Counted from the stretch's first letter, positions 1 to 5,861 are shown. The stretch is 5,938 nucleotides of DNA from an uncultured Fidelibacterota bacterium (GCA_937862595.1 CALMFL010000337.1:1-5938); one strand, 5' to 3'. Notes: generated from the letters alone by a model not told the origin. Made by a program: numbers and translations.

Positions 1-48
1 ATCAACTTATCAACCTATCGACTGATCGAATCATCGACATATCGACTT
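1..48. repeat. Degenerate tandem octamer array, consensus ATCRACNN
   Basis: Six back-to-back 8-base units fill the first 48 bases: ATCAACTT, ATCAACCT, ATCGACTG, ATCGAATC, ATCGACAT and ATCGACTT. The ATC start is invariant. The next three bases are AAC, or GAC with one GAA variant, and the last two bases vary freely. The array stops exactly at the stop codon of tadA (49-51) and probably continues beyond the left edge, so its full length is unknown. An 8-base period does not fit a reading frame, so it is non-coding spacer DNA. There is no room between tadA and the array for a terminator. Function is unknown. Confidence 0.8.
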
Positions 49-519
49 TTACATTCTTTTCTCTTTAAAAAAATGCTGCAGGATCCCGGCACAGGGTTCC
101 TCCTGCACCCCGCTGACGATCTTGACGCGATGGTTCAGGCGCGGATCTTCGCAGAGGTGGTACAGGGAGTCGCAGGCGCCCGCTTTGGGGTCTGCGGCGG
201 CGTAGACGCAGGTATCGAGCCTGGACTGGATCATGGCGCCCGCGCACATGGGGCAGGGCTCCAGGGTCACGTAGAGGGTGCAGCCTTCAAGGCGCTTTTC
301 GCCGAGAGTTCCGCAGGCGGCGGTGATGGCGATCATTTCCGCGTGCGCGGTCGGATCCTGAAGACCTTCCACCTGATTGTGTCCGCGCGCGATGAGGACG
401 TTGTCCTTCACGATCACCGCGCCGACGGGCACTTCCTGTTCTTCCAGCGCCTTTTCCGCTTCGCGGTAGGCGAGCTTCATCCAGTAGTCATGGCCAAAGG
501 GATTGACGAGTTCCTGCAT
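49..519 (-). CDS. tadA: tRNA-specific adenosine deaminase TadA
   Basis: The product deaminates adenosine to inosine at wobble position 34 of tRNA (classically tRNA-Arg ACG), letting one tRNA read several codons. It is a cytoplasmic zinc enzyme of the cytidine/deoxycytidylate deaminase fold. The 156 residues are a normal length. Visible motifs are PVGAVIV (31-37), HAE (59-61: zinc ligand His59 and proton-shuttling Glu61) and PCPMCAGAM (88-96: zinc ligands Cys89 and Cys92), followed by the family's DPKAGA segment (110-115). The first ATG overlaps the prmC stop codon by one base (TGATG) and has a strong AAGGAG five bases upstream. I prefer it to Met14, although most relatives would align from about Met14. 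It is the last gene seen in the leftward cluster and is followed directly by an octamer repeat array. Free-standing cytosine or guanine deaminases share the fold, but the HAE/PCPMCAGA pattern and the context with prfA and prmC favour TadA. Confidence 0.95.
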   Translation of the reverse strand: MQELVNPFGHDYWMKLAYREAEKALEEQEVPVGAVIVKDNVLIARGHNQVEGLQDPTAHAEMIAITAACGTLGEKRLEGCTLYVTLEPCPMCAGAMIQSRLDTCVYAAADPKAGACDSLYHLCEDPRLNHRVKIVSGVQEEPCAGILQHFFKEKRM

Positions 520-530
520 CAGGTCTCCTT
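517..530 (-). promoter_or_regulatory. tadA ribosome binding site and prmC/tadA stop-start overlap
   Basis: Read on the minus strand, AAGGAG (530-525) lies five bases before the ATG of tadA (519-517). The prmC stop TGA (521-519) shares its last base with that ATG. The Shine-Dalgarno sequence is therefore inside the last codons of prmC. This arrangement decides the tadA start and predicts translational coupling: ribosomes ending prmC can reinitiate on tadA. Confidence 0.8.
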
Positions 531-1484
531 CGCTGCGGCTTGTTTGTTGCGGAGCACCAGCACGCGGTCATCCTGCTGATAATCCCGGACGATCCGGCGC
601 TCGTAGGCGCTGAAGATCTCTGTCAGGGCGGGTGTCTGTGCAGGACCGCCGAATTCGAGCAGCGCGCTGCCTTCTTCCTTCAGCCATTCCGGGAATTTTT
701 CCGCGAAGAGCCGGTAGAAGGACAGTCCGTCACCCTCGTCGGAAAGCGCCATCCGGGGTTCGTAATAGGAAACGTTCGTCTCCAGGGACGCCATCTCGCG
801 GCCGGCGATATAGGGCGGATTGCTGACGATCATGTCGAAGGGTTCCGCGGGCCGGTATTCCCGGATATCGCAGTGTACGATCTCCACGCGTTTTTCAAGA
901 TTGTAAAAATGGATGTTCCGTTCCAGGACCTTCAGGGCGTCCCCCGAACGTTCGAGCGCAACCACGCGCGCTTCGGGTATGTGCATGGCCAGAGCGACGG
1001 CGATGCAGCCCGAGCCGGAGCCGATATCCAGGATGCGGATCTCCGCGGGCGGGACGAAGGCCGGTATTTCGGCATCCGCGTCCGTTTCGGCGGCAGGCGC
1101 GGTCTGCGGCGCAGCCGTCTGCCGGGCTTTGCGCACGTCCCCGGCAAGGCGGATCGCCTCTTCCACCAGCCGCTCGGTCTCGGGACGCGGGATCAGCACC
1201 GTGTCGTCAAGCGCCAGCTTCAGTCCGTAAAATTCGCAGGAGCCGACCACCTGCTGAACCGGCTGTTTCGCGGCGCATTTCAGGAGCATCGGTTTAAAGA
1301 CGCCCAGTTCCCGGTCGTTCAGGGGCCGGTCGAATTTCAGGTAAAGGTCCATCCGGCTGCAGGAGAGGGTATCGCAGAGAAGCCATTCCACAACGGTCCT
1401 GGCATCGTCAACGCCCTTTTCCTTCAGGTAGTTCGCGGACCAGTTCAGAATGCTCATCACGGTCCATGTTGCGGCTGTGCTCAT
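519..1484 (-). CDS. prmC: Release factor glutamine methyltransferase PrmC (HemK)
   Basis: The product transfers a methyl group from S-adenosylmethionine to the glutamine of the GGQ motif in RF1 and RF2, which raises peptide-release efficiency. Its substrate RF1 is encoded immediately upstream. An N-terminal helical substrate-binding domain spans about residues 1-95 and ends near the conserved LIPRPET (97-103). The methyltransferase domain shows the SAM-binding ILDIGSGSGC (151-160) and the catalytic NPPY (222-225). Between them, residues 118-148 form an Ala/Pro/Asp/Glu-rich stretch that accounts for the unusual 321-residue length, since relatives are usually about 275-290. The start is uncertain: neither ATG has a clear Shine-Dalgarno sequence. 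Met1 is preferred because TWTVMSILNW matches the WTVL..L.W opening that I recall in relatives, and because it lies 2 nt past the prfA stop (TGATCATG), suggesting coupled translation. Met10 is the alternative. Confidence 0.95.
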   Translation of the reverse strand: MSTAATWTVMSILNWSANYLKEKGVDDARTVVEWLLCDTLSCSRMDLYLKFDRPLNDRELGVFKPMLLKCAAKQPVQQVVGSCEFYGLKLALDDTVLIPRPETERLVEEAIRLAGDVRKARQTAAPQTAPAAETDADAEIPAFVPPAEIRILDIGSGSGCIAVALAMHIPEARVVALERSGDALKVLERNIHFYNLEKRVEIVHCDIREYRPAEPFDMIVSNPPYIAGREMASLETNVSYYEPRMALSDEGDGLSFYRLFAEKFPEWLKEEGSALLEFGGPAQTPALTEIFSAYERRIVRDYQQDDRVLVLRNKQAAAKET

Positions 1485-1486
1485 GA

Positions 1487-2548
1487 TCAGATATTTTTTA
1501 GTTTTTCGACATTGTCCGCCAGTTTCAGCTGTTCGATCATGTCGTAGAGATCCCCGTCCATGATCGCCTGAAGCTGGTGGCTGGTGTAATTGATCCGGTG
1601 GTCGGTCACCCGCATCTGCGGAAAGTTGTAGGTCCGGATCTTGGCGGAACGGTCCCCGGTGGAGACCTGGGAGCGCCGCACGGCGGCGACGGCCGCGTTC
1701 TGTTCGTCAATGGTGTGCTGCAGCAGGCGGCTGTATAATATTTTTAAGGCTTTTTCTTTATTTTTGTGCTGGGAACGTTCGTCCTGGCAGGCCACCACCA
1801 GTCCGCTGGGGATGTGGGTGACCCGGATGGCGGAATCGGTCTTGTTCACATGCTGTCCGCCCGCCCCGCTGGCGCGGTAGGTGTCGATGCGCAGGTCGGA
1901 TTCATTGAGTTCCACGTCCACTTTTTCGGCTTCGGGAAGCACGGCGACGGTGGCGGCGGAGGTGTGAATGCGGCCGGAGCTTTCCGTCGCGGGCACCCGC
2001 TGGACCCGGTGGACGCCGGATTCGTACTTCAGCTGTCCGTAGGCGCTTTCGCCCCGGATCTGAAAGGTGATCTCCTTGACCCCGCCGCCGCCCATAAAGC
2101 TGGCGCTGAGGTCTTCCATTTTCCAGTTCTGCCGCTCGGCATAGCGCGTGTACATGCGGTAGAGATCGGCGGCGAAAAGCGCCGCTTCGTCCCCGCCGGT
2201 ACCGGCGCGTATTTCCACAATGGTGTTCTTGTCGTCGTTGGGATCCGGGGGGATCAGCAGGAATTTGATATCCTCTTCCATCTCCTCCCGCTCCGCCCGC
2301 AGGGCGTCCAGCTCTTCCTTGACCAGCTCTTTCAGCTCGTCGTCGTTCCCGCGCAGGACGGTTTCATCGTCGGCAATGTGCGCGATCAGCCGGGCGTATT
2401 TTTCATAGGCCTGCACGATGGGTTCCAGATGTTTCCGTTCCCGGGACAGGGTCTTGAACTTATCCTGGTCCTGAAAGGCCGCAGGATCGGACAAGGCCGC
2501 CATCATGGTATCGTAGCGTTCTTTGATCTGTTTCAGTTTATCCAGCAT
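1487..2548 (-). CDS. prfA: Peptide chain release factor 1 (RF1)
   Basis: RF1 recognises UAA and UAG stop codons on the ribosome and triggers hydrolysis of the finished peptide. The 353 residues are typical. The N-terminal domain is a charged coiled coil (about 1-105). The stop-codon recognition tripeptide PAT (186-188, in VQRVPATES) is the form diagnostic of RF1; RF2 has SPF. The catalytic GGQ is at 230-232 in GAGGQHVNKTDSA. The Gln232 side chain is the target of the PrmC enzyme encoded next. The ATG is preceded on the minus strand by GGGTGACACC, whose GGTGA can pair with the far end of the anti-Shine-Dalgarno sequence. It lies 17 nt after the DUF1385 gene, so the two are probably cotranscribed. 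Nothing in the protein looks damaged. Confidence 0.98.
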   Translation of the reverse strand: MLDKLKQIKERYDTMMAALSDPAAFQDQDKFKTLSRERKHLEPIVQAYEKYARLIAHIADDETVLRGNDDELKELVKEELDALRAEREEMEEDIKFLLIPPDPNDDKNTIVEIRAGTGGDEAALFAADLYRMYTRYAERQNWKMEDLSASFMGGGGVKEITFQIRGESAYGQLKYESGVHRVQRVPATESSGRIHTSAATVAVLPEAEKVDVELNESDLRIDTYRASGAGGQHVNKTDSAIRVTHIPSGLVVACQDERSQHKNKEKALKILYSRLLQHTIDEQNAAVAAVRRSQVSTGDRSAKIRTYNFPQMRVTDHRINYTSHQLQAIMDGDLYDMIEQLKLADNVEKLKNI

Positions 2549-2565
2549 GGTGTCACCCGTGATGA

Positions 2566-3534
2566 TTATTCAATGGCTTCCGCGACATAACCGCCGCTTT
2601 TGTACTGTTCCCACTCTTCGCCGAAGCCGGTCTTCAGCGCGGCGACGGCGCATTCGATCATGCCGTCGTCAGGTTCGTGCGTGGTGATGCGCTGCAGCCA
2701 CAGTCCCGGTTTGGCCATCCAGGCGACGTACCATTTGTCCAGGTGCTTGCTCGAGAACTTCAGCACTTCGTAGCCCAGTCCCATCACGACGGGGATAAAG
2801 GGAATGTGATAGAGCAGGCGCATCTGAATGGTCAGCGAGGTAGAGAAAAGCTGCATGACCAGCGCGTCCAGCACGGCATAGATGATGATGATATTGATCA
2901 TGGAAATGAAGAGAAAACTGGTCCCGCAGCGCGGATGGAAGCGGGAATATTTTTTGATATTTTCCGGGGTGAGCTCTTCGCCGGACTCAAAGGCATAGAT
3001 CGTCTTGTGCTCCGCGCCGTGGTAGGCGAAAAGCCGGCGGATGTCCTTCATCAGGCTGATGATGACCAGGTAGAGCAAAAAGAAAACGATGCGAAAGACG
3101 CCGGCGCTGATATTGAACCAGCCCGCGCTGTCCCGAAGTCCGAACAGTTTTTCCGTGATCCACATGGGGGCGATAAGGAACATCACGACCGCCAGGCCGA
3201 AGGCGAATAGCGTGCTTAACACACCTGCGGCGCGCGACCAGAATCCCGCCTTTTCCTTGTTCTCTTCGGGATAGGCGATGTCCGCCGAGAAATTCAGGGT
3301 TTCCATGCCGATCTTCATGGATTCGACCAGGGAAACGACCCCGCGCACCACGGGCCATCCGTAGAATTTTTTCTTTTTGGCCAGGGAAGTGAATTCCTTG
3401 CGTTCGGTAACGATGGCGCCTTCGGGGGAACGCACCGCCGTGGCATAGGCCTTGGGCGTGCGCATCATGACCCCTTCCATGACGGCTTGTCCGCCGACCA
3501 GGATCGTGGATTTTTTTTCATTCTGCTGTTTCAT
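2566..3534 (-). CDS. yqhQ: DUF1385 (YqhQ-family) multi-pass membrane protein
   Basis: This is a conserved integral membrane protein of unknown biochemical function; the symbol is family-level, after Bacillus subtilis YqhQ. The 322 residues are normal for the family. Recognisable signatures are GGQAVMEGVMMR (14-25), WPVVRGVVSLVESM (60-73), HGAEHK (172-177), HPRCGT (200-205) and the C-terminal THEPDDGMIECAVAAL (285-300). Hydrophobic stretches at about 103-126, 143-162, 205-228 and 240-258 suggest four membrane spans. The conserved His, Glu and Cys of HGAEHK/HPRCGT could bind a metal, but that is inference. Neighbours are rpmE upstream and prfA 17 nt downstream, an association I recall from several phyla; whether it reflects a translation-linked role is unknown. 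The start is the only in-frame ATG before the conserved block, but its upstream AAAAGAAA is a weak ribosome site. A terminator separates it from rpmE, so its promoter is unclear. Confidence 0.9.
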   Translation of the reverse strand: MKQQNEKKSTILVGGQAVMEGVMMRTPKAYATAVRSPEGAIVTERKEFTSLAKKKKFYGWPVVRGVVSLVESMKIGMETLNFSADIAYPEENKEKAGFWSRAAGVLSTLFAFGLAVVMFLIAPMWITEKLFGLRDSAGWFNISAGVFRIVFFLLYLVIISLMKDIRRLFAYHGAEHKTIYAFESGEELTPENIKKYSRFHPRCGTSFLFISMINIIIIYAVLDALVMQLFSTSLTIQMRLLYHIPFIPVVMGLGYEVLKFSSKHLDKWYVAWMAKPGLWLQRITTHEPDDGMIECAVAALKTGFGEEWEQYKSGGYVAEAIE

Positions 3535-3581
3535 GCCGGTAATTTCTTTTCGTTTGGGTGATCAAAACTATTTGAATAAAC

Positions 3582-3608
3582 AAAAATCATCCCGGAGTGC
3601 GGGATGAT
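3582..3608 (-). terminator. Rho-independent terminator after rpmE
   Basis: A perfect 9-bp stem, ATCATCCCG (3586-3594) pairing with CGGGATGAT (3600-3608), encloses a 5-base loop. On the minus strand it is followed by five T residues (3586-3582, the first still in the stem) and then further T-rich DNA. It begins about 24 bases after the rpmE stop codon, so it should end the rpmE transcript. On the plus strand no T run follows the stem, so it works in the leftward direction only. Confidence 0.88.
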
Positions 3609-3631
3609 CTTATATGTAAGGGGTAAAAAAG

Positions 3632-3841
3632 CTAATTGTCTTTTTTTACGCCGTATTTCCTGTTGAATTTTTCAATACGCCCGGCCGTATCCAGCAACTT
3701 CTGTTTCCCGGTAAAGAAGGGATGGCAGGCCGAACAGATCTCGACCTTCAGGTCGCCGGAAGTACTGCGGGTCCTGATCTCATTGCCGCAGGCGCAGGTC
3801 ACCGTGACCTCGTCGTATTTTGGATGAATTCCGTTTCTCAT
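3632..3841 (-). CDS. rpmE: 50S ribosomal protein L31, zinc-binding type
   Basis: L31 is a small protein of the large ribosomal subunit that helps bridge it to the small subunit. The 69-residue sequence opens with IHPKY (5-9) and carries CACG (16-19) and CSACHPFFTGKQ (36-47). Cys16, Cys18, Cys36 and Cys39 are all present, which marks the zinc-containing (C+) form; the zinc-independent paralogue used in zinc starvation lacks them. The start ATG has AGGAG six bases upstream and a strong promoter about 30 bases upstream. The gene looks like its own short transcription unit: the promoter is close and a clear terminator follows, although read-through into the DUF1385-prfA-prmC-tadA genes is possible. 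Confidence 0.98.
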   Translation of the reverse strand: MRNGIHPKYDEVTVTCACGNEIRTRSTSGDLKVEICSACHPFFTGKQKLLDTAGRIEKFNRKYGVKKDN

Positions 3842-3847
3842 TTCTGA

Positions 3848-3852
3848 CTCCT
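3848..3852 (-). promoter_or_regulatory. rpmE ribosome binding site
   Basis: AGGAG on the minus strand lies six bases before the rpmE ATG (3841-3839). It confirms the chosen start. Confidence 0.8.
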
Positions 3853-3869
3853 ATATTCCAAAGCCGTGT

Positions 3870-3898
3870 ATTATACGATTACATTCCCGATTAGTCAA
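3870..3898 (-). promoter_or_regulatory. Sigma70-type promoter of rpmE
   Basis: On the minus strand the -35 box TTGACT (3898-3893) and a perfect -10 box TATAAT (3875-3870) are separated by exactly 17 bp. Transcription would begin near 3862-3864, giving a leader of roughly 20-25 bases that contains the AGGAG ribosome site. DNA just upstream of the -35 is A/T-rich, as in strong ribosomal promoters. No regulatory operator is evident. Confidence 0.85.
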
Positions 3899-3928
3899 GA
3901 TATTTTGACAATAACACCGATAAAATAT

Positions 3929-4013
3929 GCTTTAGCTTTTAGCGATCAGCCTTTAGCTTTCAGCTGTAGGCTGTTTGCTGTAGGCTGTTTGCTGTTAGCT
4001 GTTTGCTGTAAGC
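3929..4013. repeat. Degenerate tandem heptamer array (GCTGTNN / GCTTTNA)
   Basis: GC dinucleotides recur at 3929, 3935 and then every seven bases through 4012, giving eleven uninterrupted 7-base units from 3935 to 4011. The first four are diverged (GCTTTTA, GCGATCA, GCCTTTA, GCTTTCA). The last seven are all GCTGTNN (GCTGTAG, GCTGTTT, GCTGTAG, GCTGTTT, GCTGTTA, GCTGTTT, GCTGTAA), including a 14-base unit repeated exactly at 3963-3990. A period of seven rules out a coding explanation. The array sits between the leftward rpmE promoter and the rightward hydrolase promoter. It resembles in style the short tandemly repeated heptamers known from other bacteria, but function is unknown and I do not recognise the specific family. 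Confidence 0.88.
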
Positions 4014-4035
4014 GTAATGACCCTGTATTCTTGTA

Positions 4036-4064
4036 TTGATATGTGCAGCTGTTTTTTGTATTAT
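4036..4064 (+). promoter_or_regulatory. Sigma70-type promoter of the amidohydrolase gene
   Basis: TTGATA (4036-4041) matches the -35 consensus at five of six bases, and TATTAT (4059-4064) matches the -10 consensus at five of six, with 17 bp between them. Transcription would start near 4070-4072, leaving a leader of about 25 bases with GAGGA (4087-4091) just before the ATG at 4096. The promoter begins about 20 bp after the heptamer array. Confidence 0.65.
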
Positions 4065-4095
4065 TAACGACCAATAAATTTACCTCGAGGAAAAA

Positions 4096-5700
4096 ATGAA
4101 AAAATTATTATTTATAGGATTAATCATCATGACATTAACAGGATGCACGAATTTCTACGATGTGATCATTTCCGGAGGGACCGTGATCGACGGCAGCGGG
4201 AAACCCGGCGCACGGGCGGACGTCGGGATCGTCGGGGACAAGATCGTTGCGGTCGGCGACCTCTCCGGCAGGGAGGCCAATGTGCGCATCAACGCCTCGG
4301 GGCGGATCGTTGCGCCCGGGTTCATCGATCCCCACAGCCACACGGACACCAAGCTCATGATCAATCCCCGCGCCGAATCAAAGGTCCGCCAGGGCGTGAC
4401 GACCGAGGTGACCGGGAACTGCGGCTACAGTCCCTACCCCCAGAAGCAGGACGACAAGAGCATGTGGTCCTCGAAGTATGCCTTCCCCGGATTTGCGGCC
4501 TACTGCGACACCCTGGAAGCGCACGGCATGGCGATCAACCAGGCCGCCCTGGTCGGGCACGGGAACCTCCGCCGCTATGTAATGGGCAATGTGGACGCCG
4601 CGCCCAGCGCAGAGCAGATGGACGCCATGAAGGTCCTGCTGGCCGAACAGCTGAAAGCCGGCGCCTGGGGCATGAGTACCGGACTGGAGTATGCGCCGGG
4701 CTCTTTTTCAACGACCGAAGAACTGATCGAGCTCTCGAAGATCGTAAAAAAATATAATACCATTTATGCCACTCACATGCGCAACGAGGACAAGACCCTC
4801 GTCGAGGCCGTGGACGAGGCTATTCGCATCGGCCGCGAAAGCGGCGCGAGGGTGCAGATCTCGCATTTCAAGGCTTGCAACCAGCCCTACTGGCCGCTGA
4901 TCGACGTGGCAATGGAGCATATCCGCGACGCCCGGAAAGCGGGACTGCGGATCACGGCCGATCGTTATCCCTATAACGCCTACAATACCTCCCTGTCCGT
5001 CTTTCTGCCCACCTGGGCGCGGGCCGGGAACGACAGCGACATCATCGCCCGCCTGAAGGATCCGGCGAACGATGCGGAATTCCGGGCTTATGCCGAAGGG
5101 AAATTCAAGAATATCGGCGGCGAGGACCGTTTCCTGGTCTCGGGCTGTAAAAACCCCCAACGGGCCGACAAAACGGTGGCGGAGGGCATGAAGGAAACCG
5201 GCCTGAGCGGTTACGATTACGTGAAAACGGTACTGCTGGAGGACATCCATGCGGATATGATCGGGTTCGCGATGAGCGAAGAAAATCTGAAGAAGGTGCT
5301 GAAAGAAGATTATGTCATGGTCTGTTCGGACGCTTCGGCCTATGCGCCCTACGGGGAGCTCGGCGAGGGCAAACAGCATCCCCGGGCCTACGGTTCCAAC
5401 GTCAGGGTGCTGGGCAAGTATGTCCGAGAAGAGGGCGTGCTGGAACTGCCGGAAGCCGTTTACAAGATGAGCGGCCTGGTCGCGGAGACCTTCGGCATTC
5501 CCAAGCGGGGACTCATTAAAAAAGGCTATTTTGCGGACATCGTGGTCTTTGATCCCGAAACCGTGATCGACGTCGCAACCTACAGCGACCCGCACCGCTA
5601 TCCCCTCGGCGTGGACTACGTGCTGGTCAACGGCAAGATCACCGTGGAAAAGGGCAGGCATACGGGCGCTACGGCGGGGAGAATGCTGAGGAAGAGGTGA
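4096..5700 (+). CDS. Lipoprotein amidohydrolase, D-aminoacylase / N-acyl-D-amino-acid deacylase family
   Basis: The product is a metal-dependent hydrolase of the amidohydrolase superfamily, predicted to release D-amino acids from N-acylated forms; the exact substrate cannot be read from the sequence. Residues 1-17 are a lipoprotein signal: two lysines, a hydrophobic core and a lipobox LTGC with Cys17 as the lipidated residue. Thr18-Asn19 follow, so no Asp inner-membrane retention signal is present. The beta-sandwich and barrel domain then shows DVIISGGTVIDG (22-33), FIDPHSHTD (76-84, His80 and His82), GNCG with Cys109, STGLEYAPGSFSTTEEL (194-210), THMRNE with His227, ISHFKA with His257, CSDAS with Asp412, HPRAYG (428-433) and the C-terminal GYFADIVVFDPETV (477-490). 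By family comparison Cys109, His227 and His257 plus His80, His82 and Asp412 form the metal and catalytic site, and all are present. The first ATG is chosen because it supplies the signal peptide and has GAGGA upstream. It stands alone under its own promoter, divergent from rpmE. An alternative role is dipeptide or other N-acyl amide hydrolysis. Confidence 0.88.
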   Translation: MKKLLFIGLIIMTLTGCTNFYDVIISGGTVIDGSGKPGARADVGIVGDKIVAVGDLSGREANVRINASGRIVAPGFIDPHSHTDTKLMINPRAESKVRQGVTTEVTGNCGYSPYPQKQDDKSMWSSKYAFPGFAAYCDTLEAHGMAINQAALVGHGNLRRYVMGNVDAAPSAEQMDAMKVLLAEQLKAGAWGMSTGLEYAPGSFSTTEELIELSKIVKKYNTIYATHMRNEDKTLVEAVDEAIRIGRESGARVQISHFKACNQPYWPLIDVAMEHIRDARKAGLRITADRYPYNAYNTSLSVFLPTWARAGNDSDIIARLKDPANDAEFRAYAEGKFKNIGGEDRFLVSGCKNPQRADKTVAEGMKETGLSGYDYVKTVLLEDIHADMIGFAMSEENLKKVLKEDYVMVCSDASAYAPYGELGEGKQHPRAYGSNVRVLGKYVREEGVLELPEAVYKMSGLVAETFGIPKRGLIKKGYFADIVVFDPETVIDVATYSDPHRYPLGVDYVLVNGKITVEKGRHTGATAGRMLRKR

Positions 5701-5705
5701 CTTTA

Positions 5706-5724
5706 TTCTTTAACCCCTGCGGGG
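5706..5724. repeat. TTCTTTAACCCCT repeat with CCCC/GGGG hairpin, copy 1
   Basis: The 13-mer TTCTTTAACCCCT (5706-5718) recurs exactly at 5890-5902, and both copies run on within a few bases into CGGGG. In this copy CCCC (5714-5717) and GGGG (5721-5724) form a short stem around TGC. It begins six bases after the amidohydrolase gene ends. Confidence 0.75.
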
Positions 5725-5752
5725 CGGATACCGTCTCCCCGGATGCATGCAC

Positions 5753-5773
5753 CGTGCCCTTGGCGAAGGCACG
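5753..5773. repeat. Short inverted repeat CGTGCC / GGCACG
   Basis: CGTGCC (5753-5758) pairs with GGCACG (5768-5773). After one C-A mismatch, two more pairs (T-A and a T-G wobble) extend the stem to a three-base loop. No T run follows on either side, so it does not look like a complete intrinsic terminator. Confidence 0.5.
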
Positions 5774-5808
5774 CAAAGCCCGGGATCATAAATTCCCCAA
5801 ATAAAATC

Positions 5809-5861
5809 AACCACAGCGTGATTGAATAGATTACCGTATTTTATTGAACTACGCTGTAGTT
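5809..5861. repeat. Long imperfect hairpin (25-position arms)
   Basis: Positions 5809-5833 can pair with 5837-5861 around a three-base CCG loop. I count 19 Watson-Crick pairs and two G-T wobbles out of 25 positions, with mismatches at 5812/5858, 5821/5849, 5824/5846 and 5831/5839. The outer part of each arm carries an ACAGCGT / ACGCTGT block. It is not followed by a T run on the plus strand. Confidence 0.7.

Noticed and set aside
540..1547. A 335-codon open frame on the plus strand opposite prmC
   Set aside because: It is the antisense shadow of a confidently identified gene in GC-rich DNA, and its translation shows no recognisable domain.
1766..2590. A 274-codon open frame on the plus strand opposite prfA
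   Set aside because: It is a shadow of prfA, with a translation dominated by Gly, Val, His and Phe, typical of antisense frames.
3586..3608. Bidirectional terminator
   Set aside because: The T tract is present only for leftward transcription; on the plus strand the stem is followed by CTTATATG.
3905..3931. Perfect TTGACA on the plus strand as a second rightward promoter
   Set aside because: The only -10-like hexamer, TATGCT at 3926-3931, leaves a 15-bp spacer and matches poorly. The site at 4036-4064 is better placed.
3929..4013. CRISPR array
   Set aside because: Units are 7 bases long with no 23-47 base repeats and no spacers, and there are no cas genes in the window.
4083..4090. CCTCGAGG palindrome over the amidohydrolase ribosome site as a regulatory hairpin
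   Set aside because: The two halves are adjacent with no loop, so it cannot fold back on itself, and an eight-base palindrome alone is weak evidence for an operator.
4143..4757. A 204-codon open frame overlapping the amidohydrolase in another plus frame
   Set aside because: It is Arg-rich, has no domain, and lies wholly inside a well-supported gene.
4708..5661. A 317-codon open frame on the minus strand opposite the amidohydrolase
   Set aside because: The plus strand carries all metal-site motifs of a known family; the antisense translation has no family features and no convincing ribosome site was noted.
5753..5773. Intrinsic terminator for the amidohydrolase gene
   Set aside because: The stem is short with a mismatch and there is no T run after it on the plus strand.
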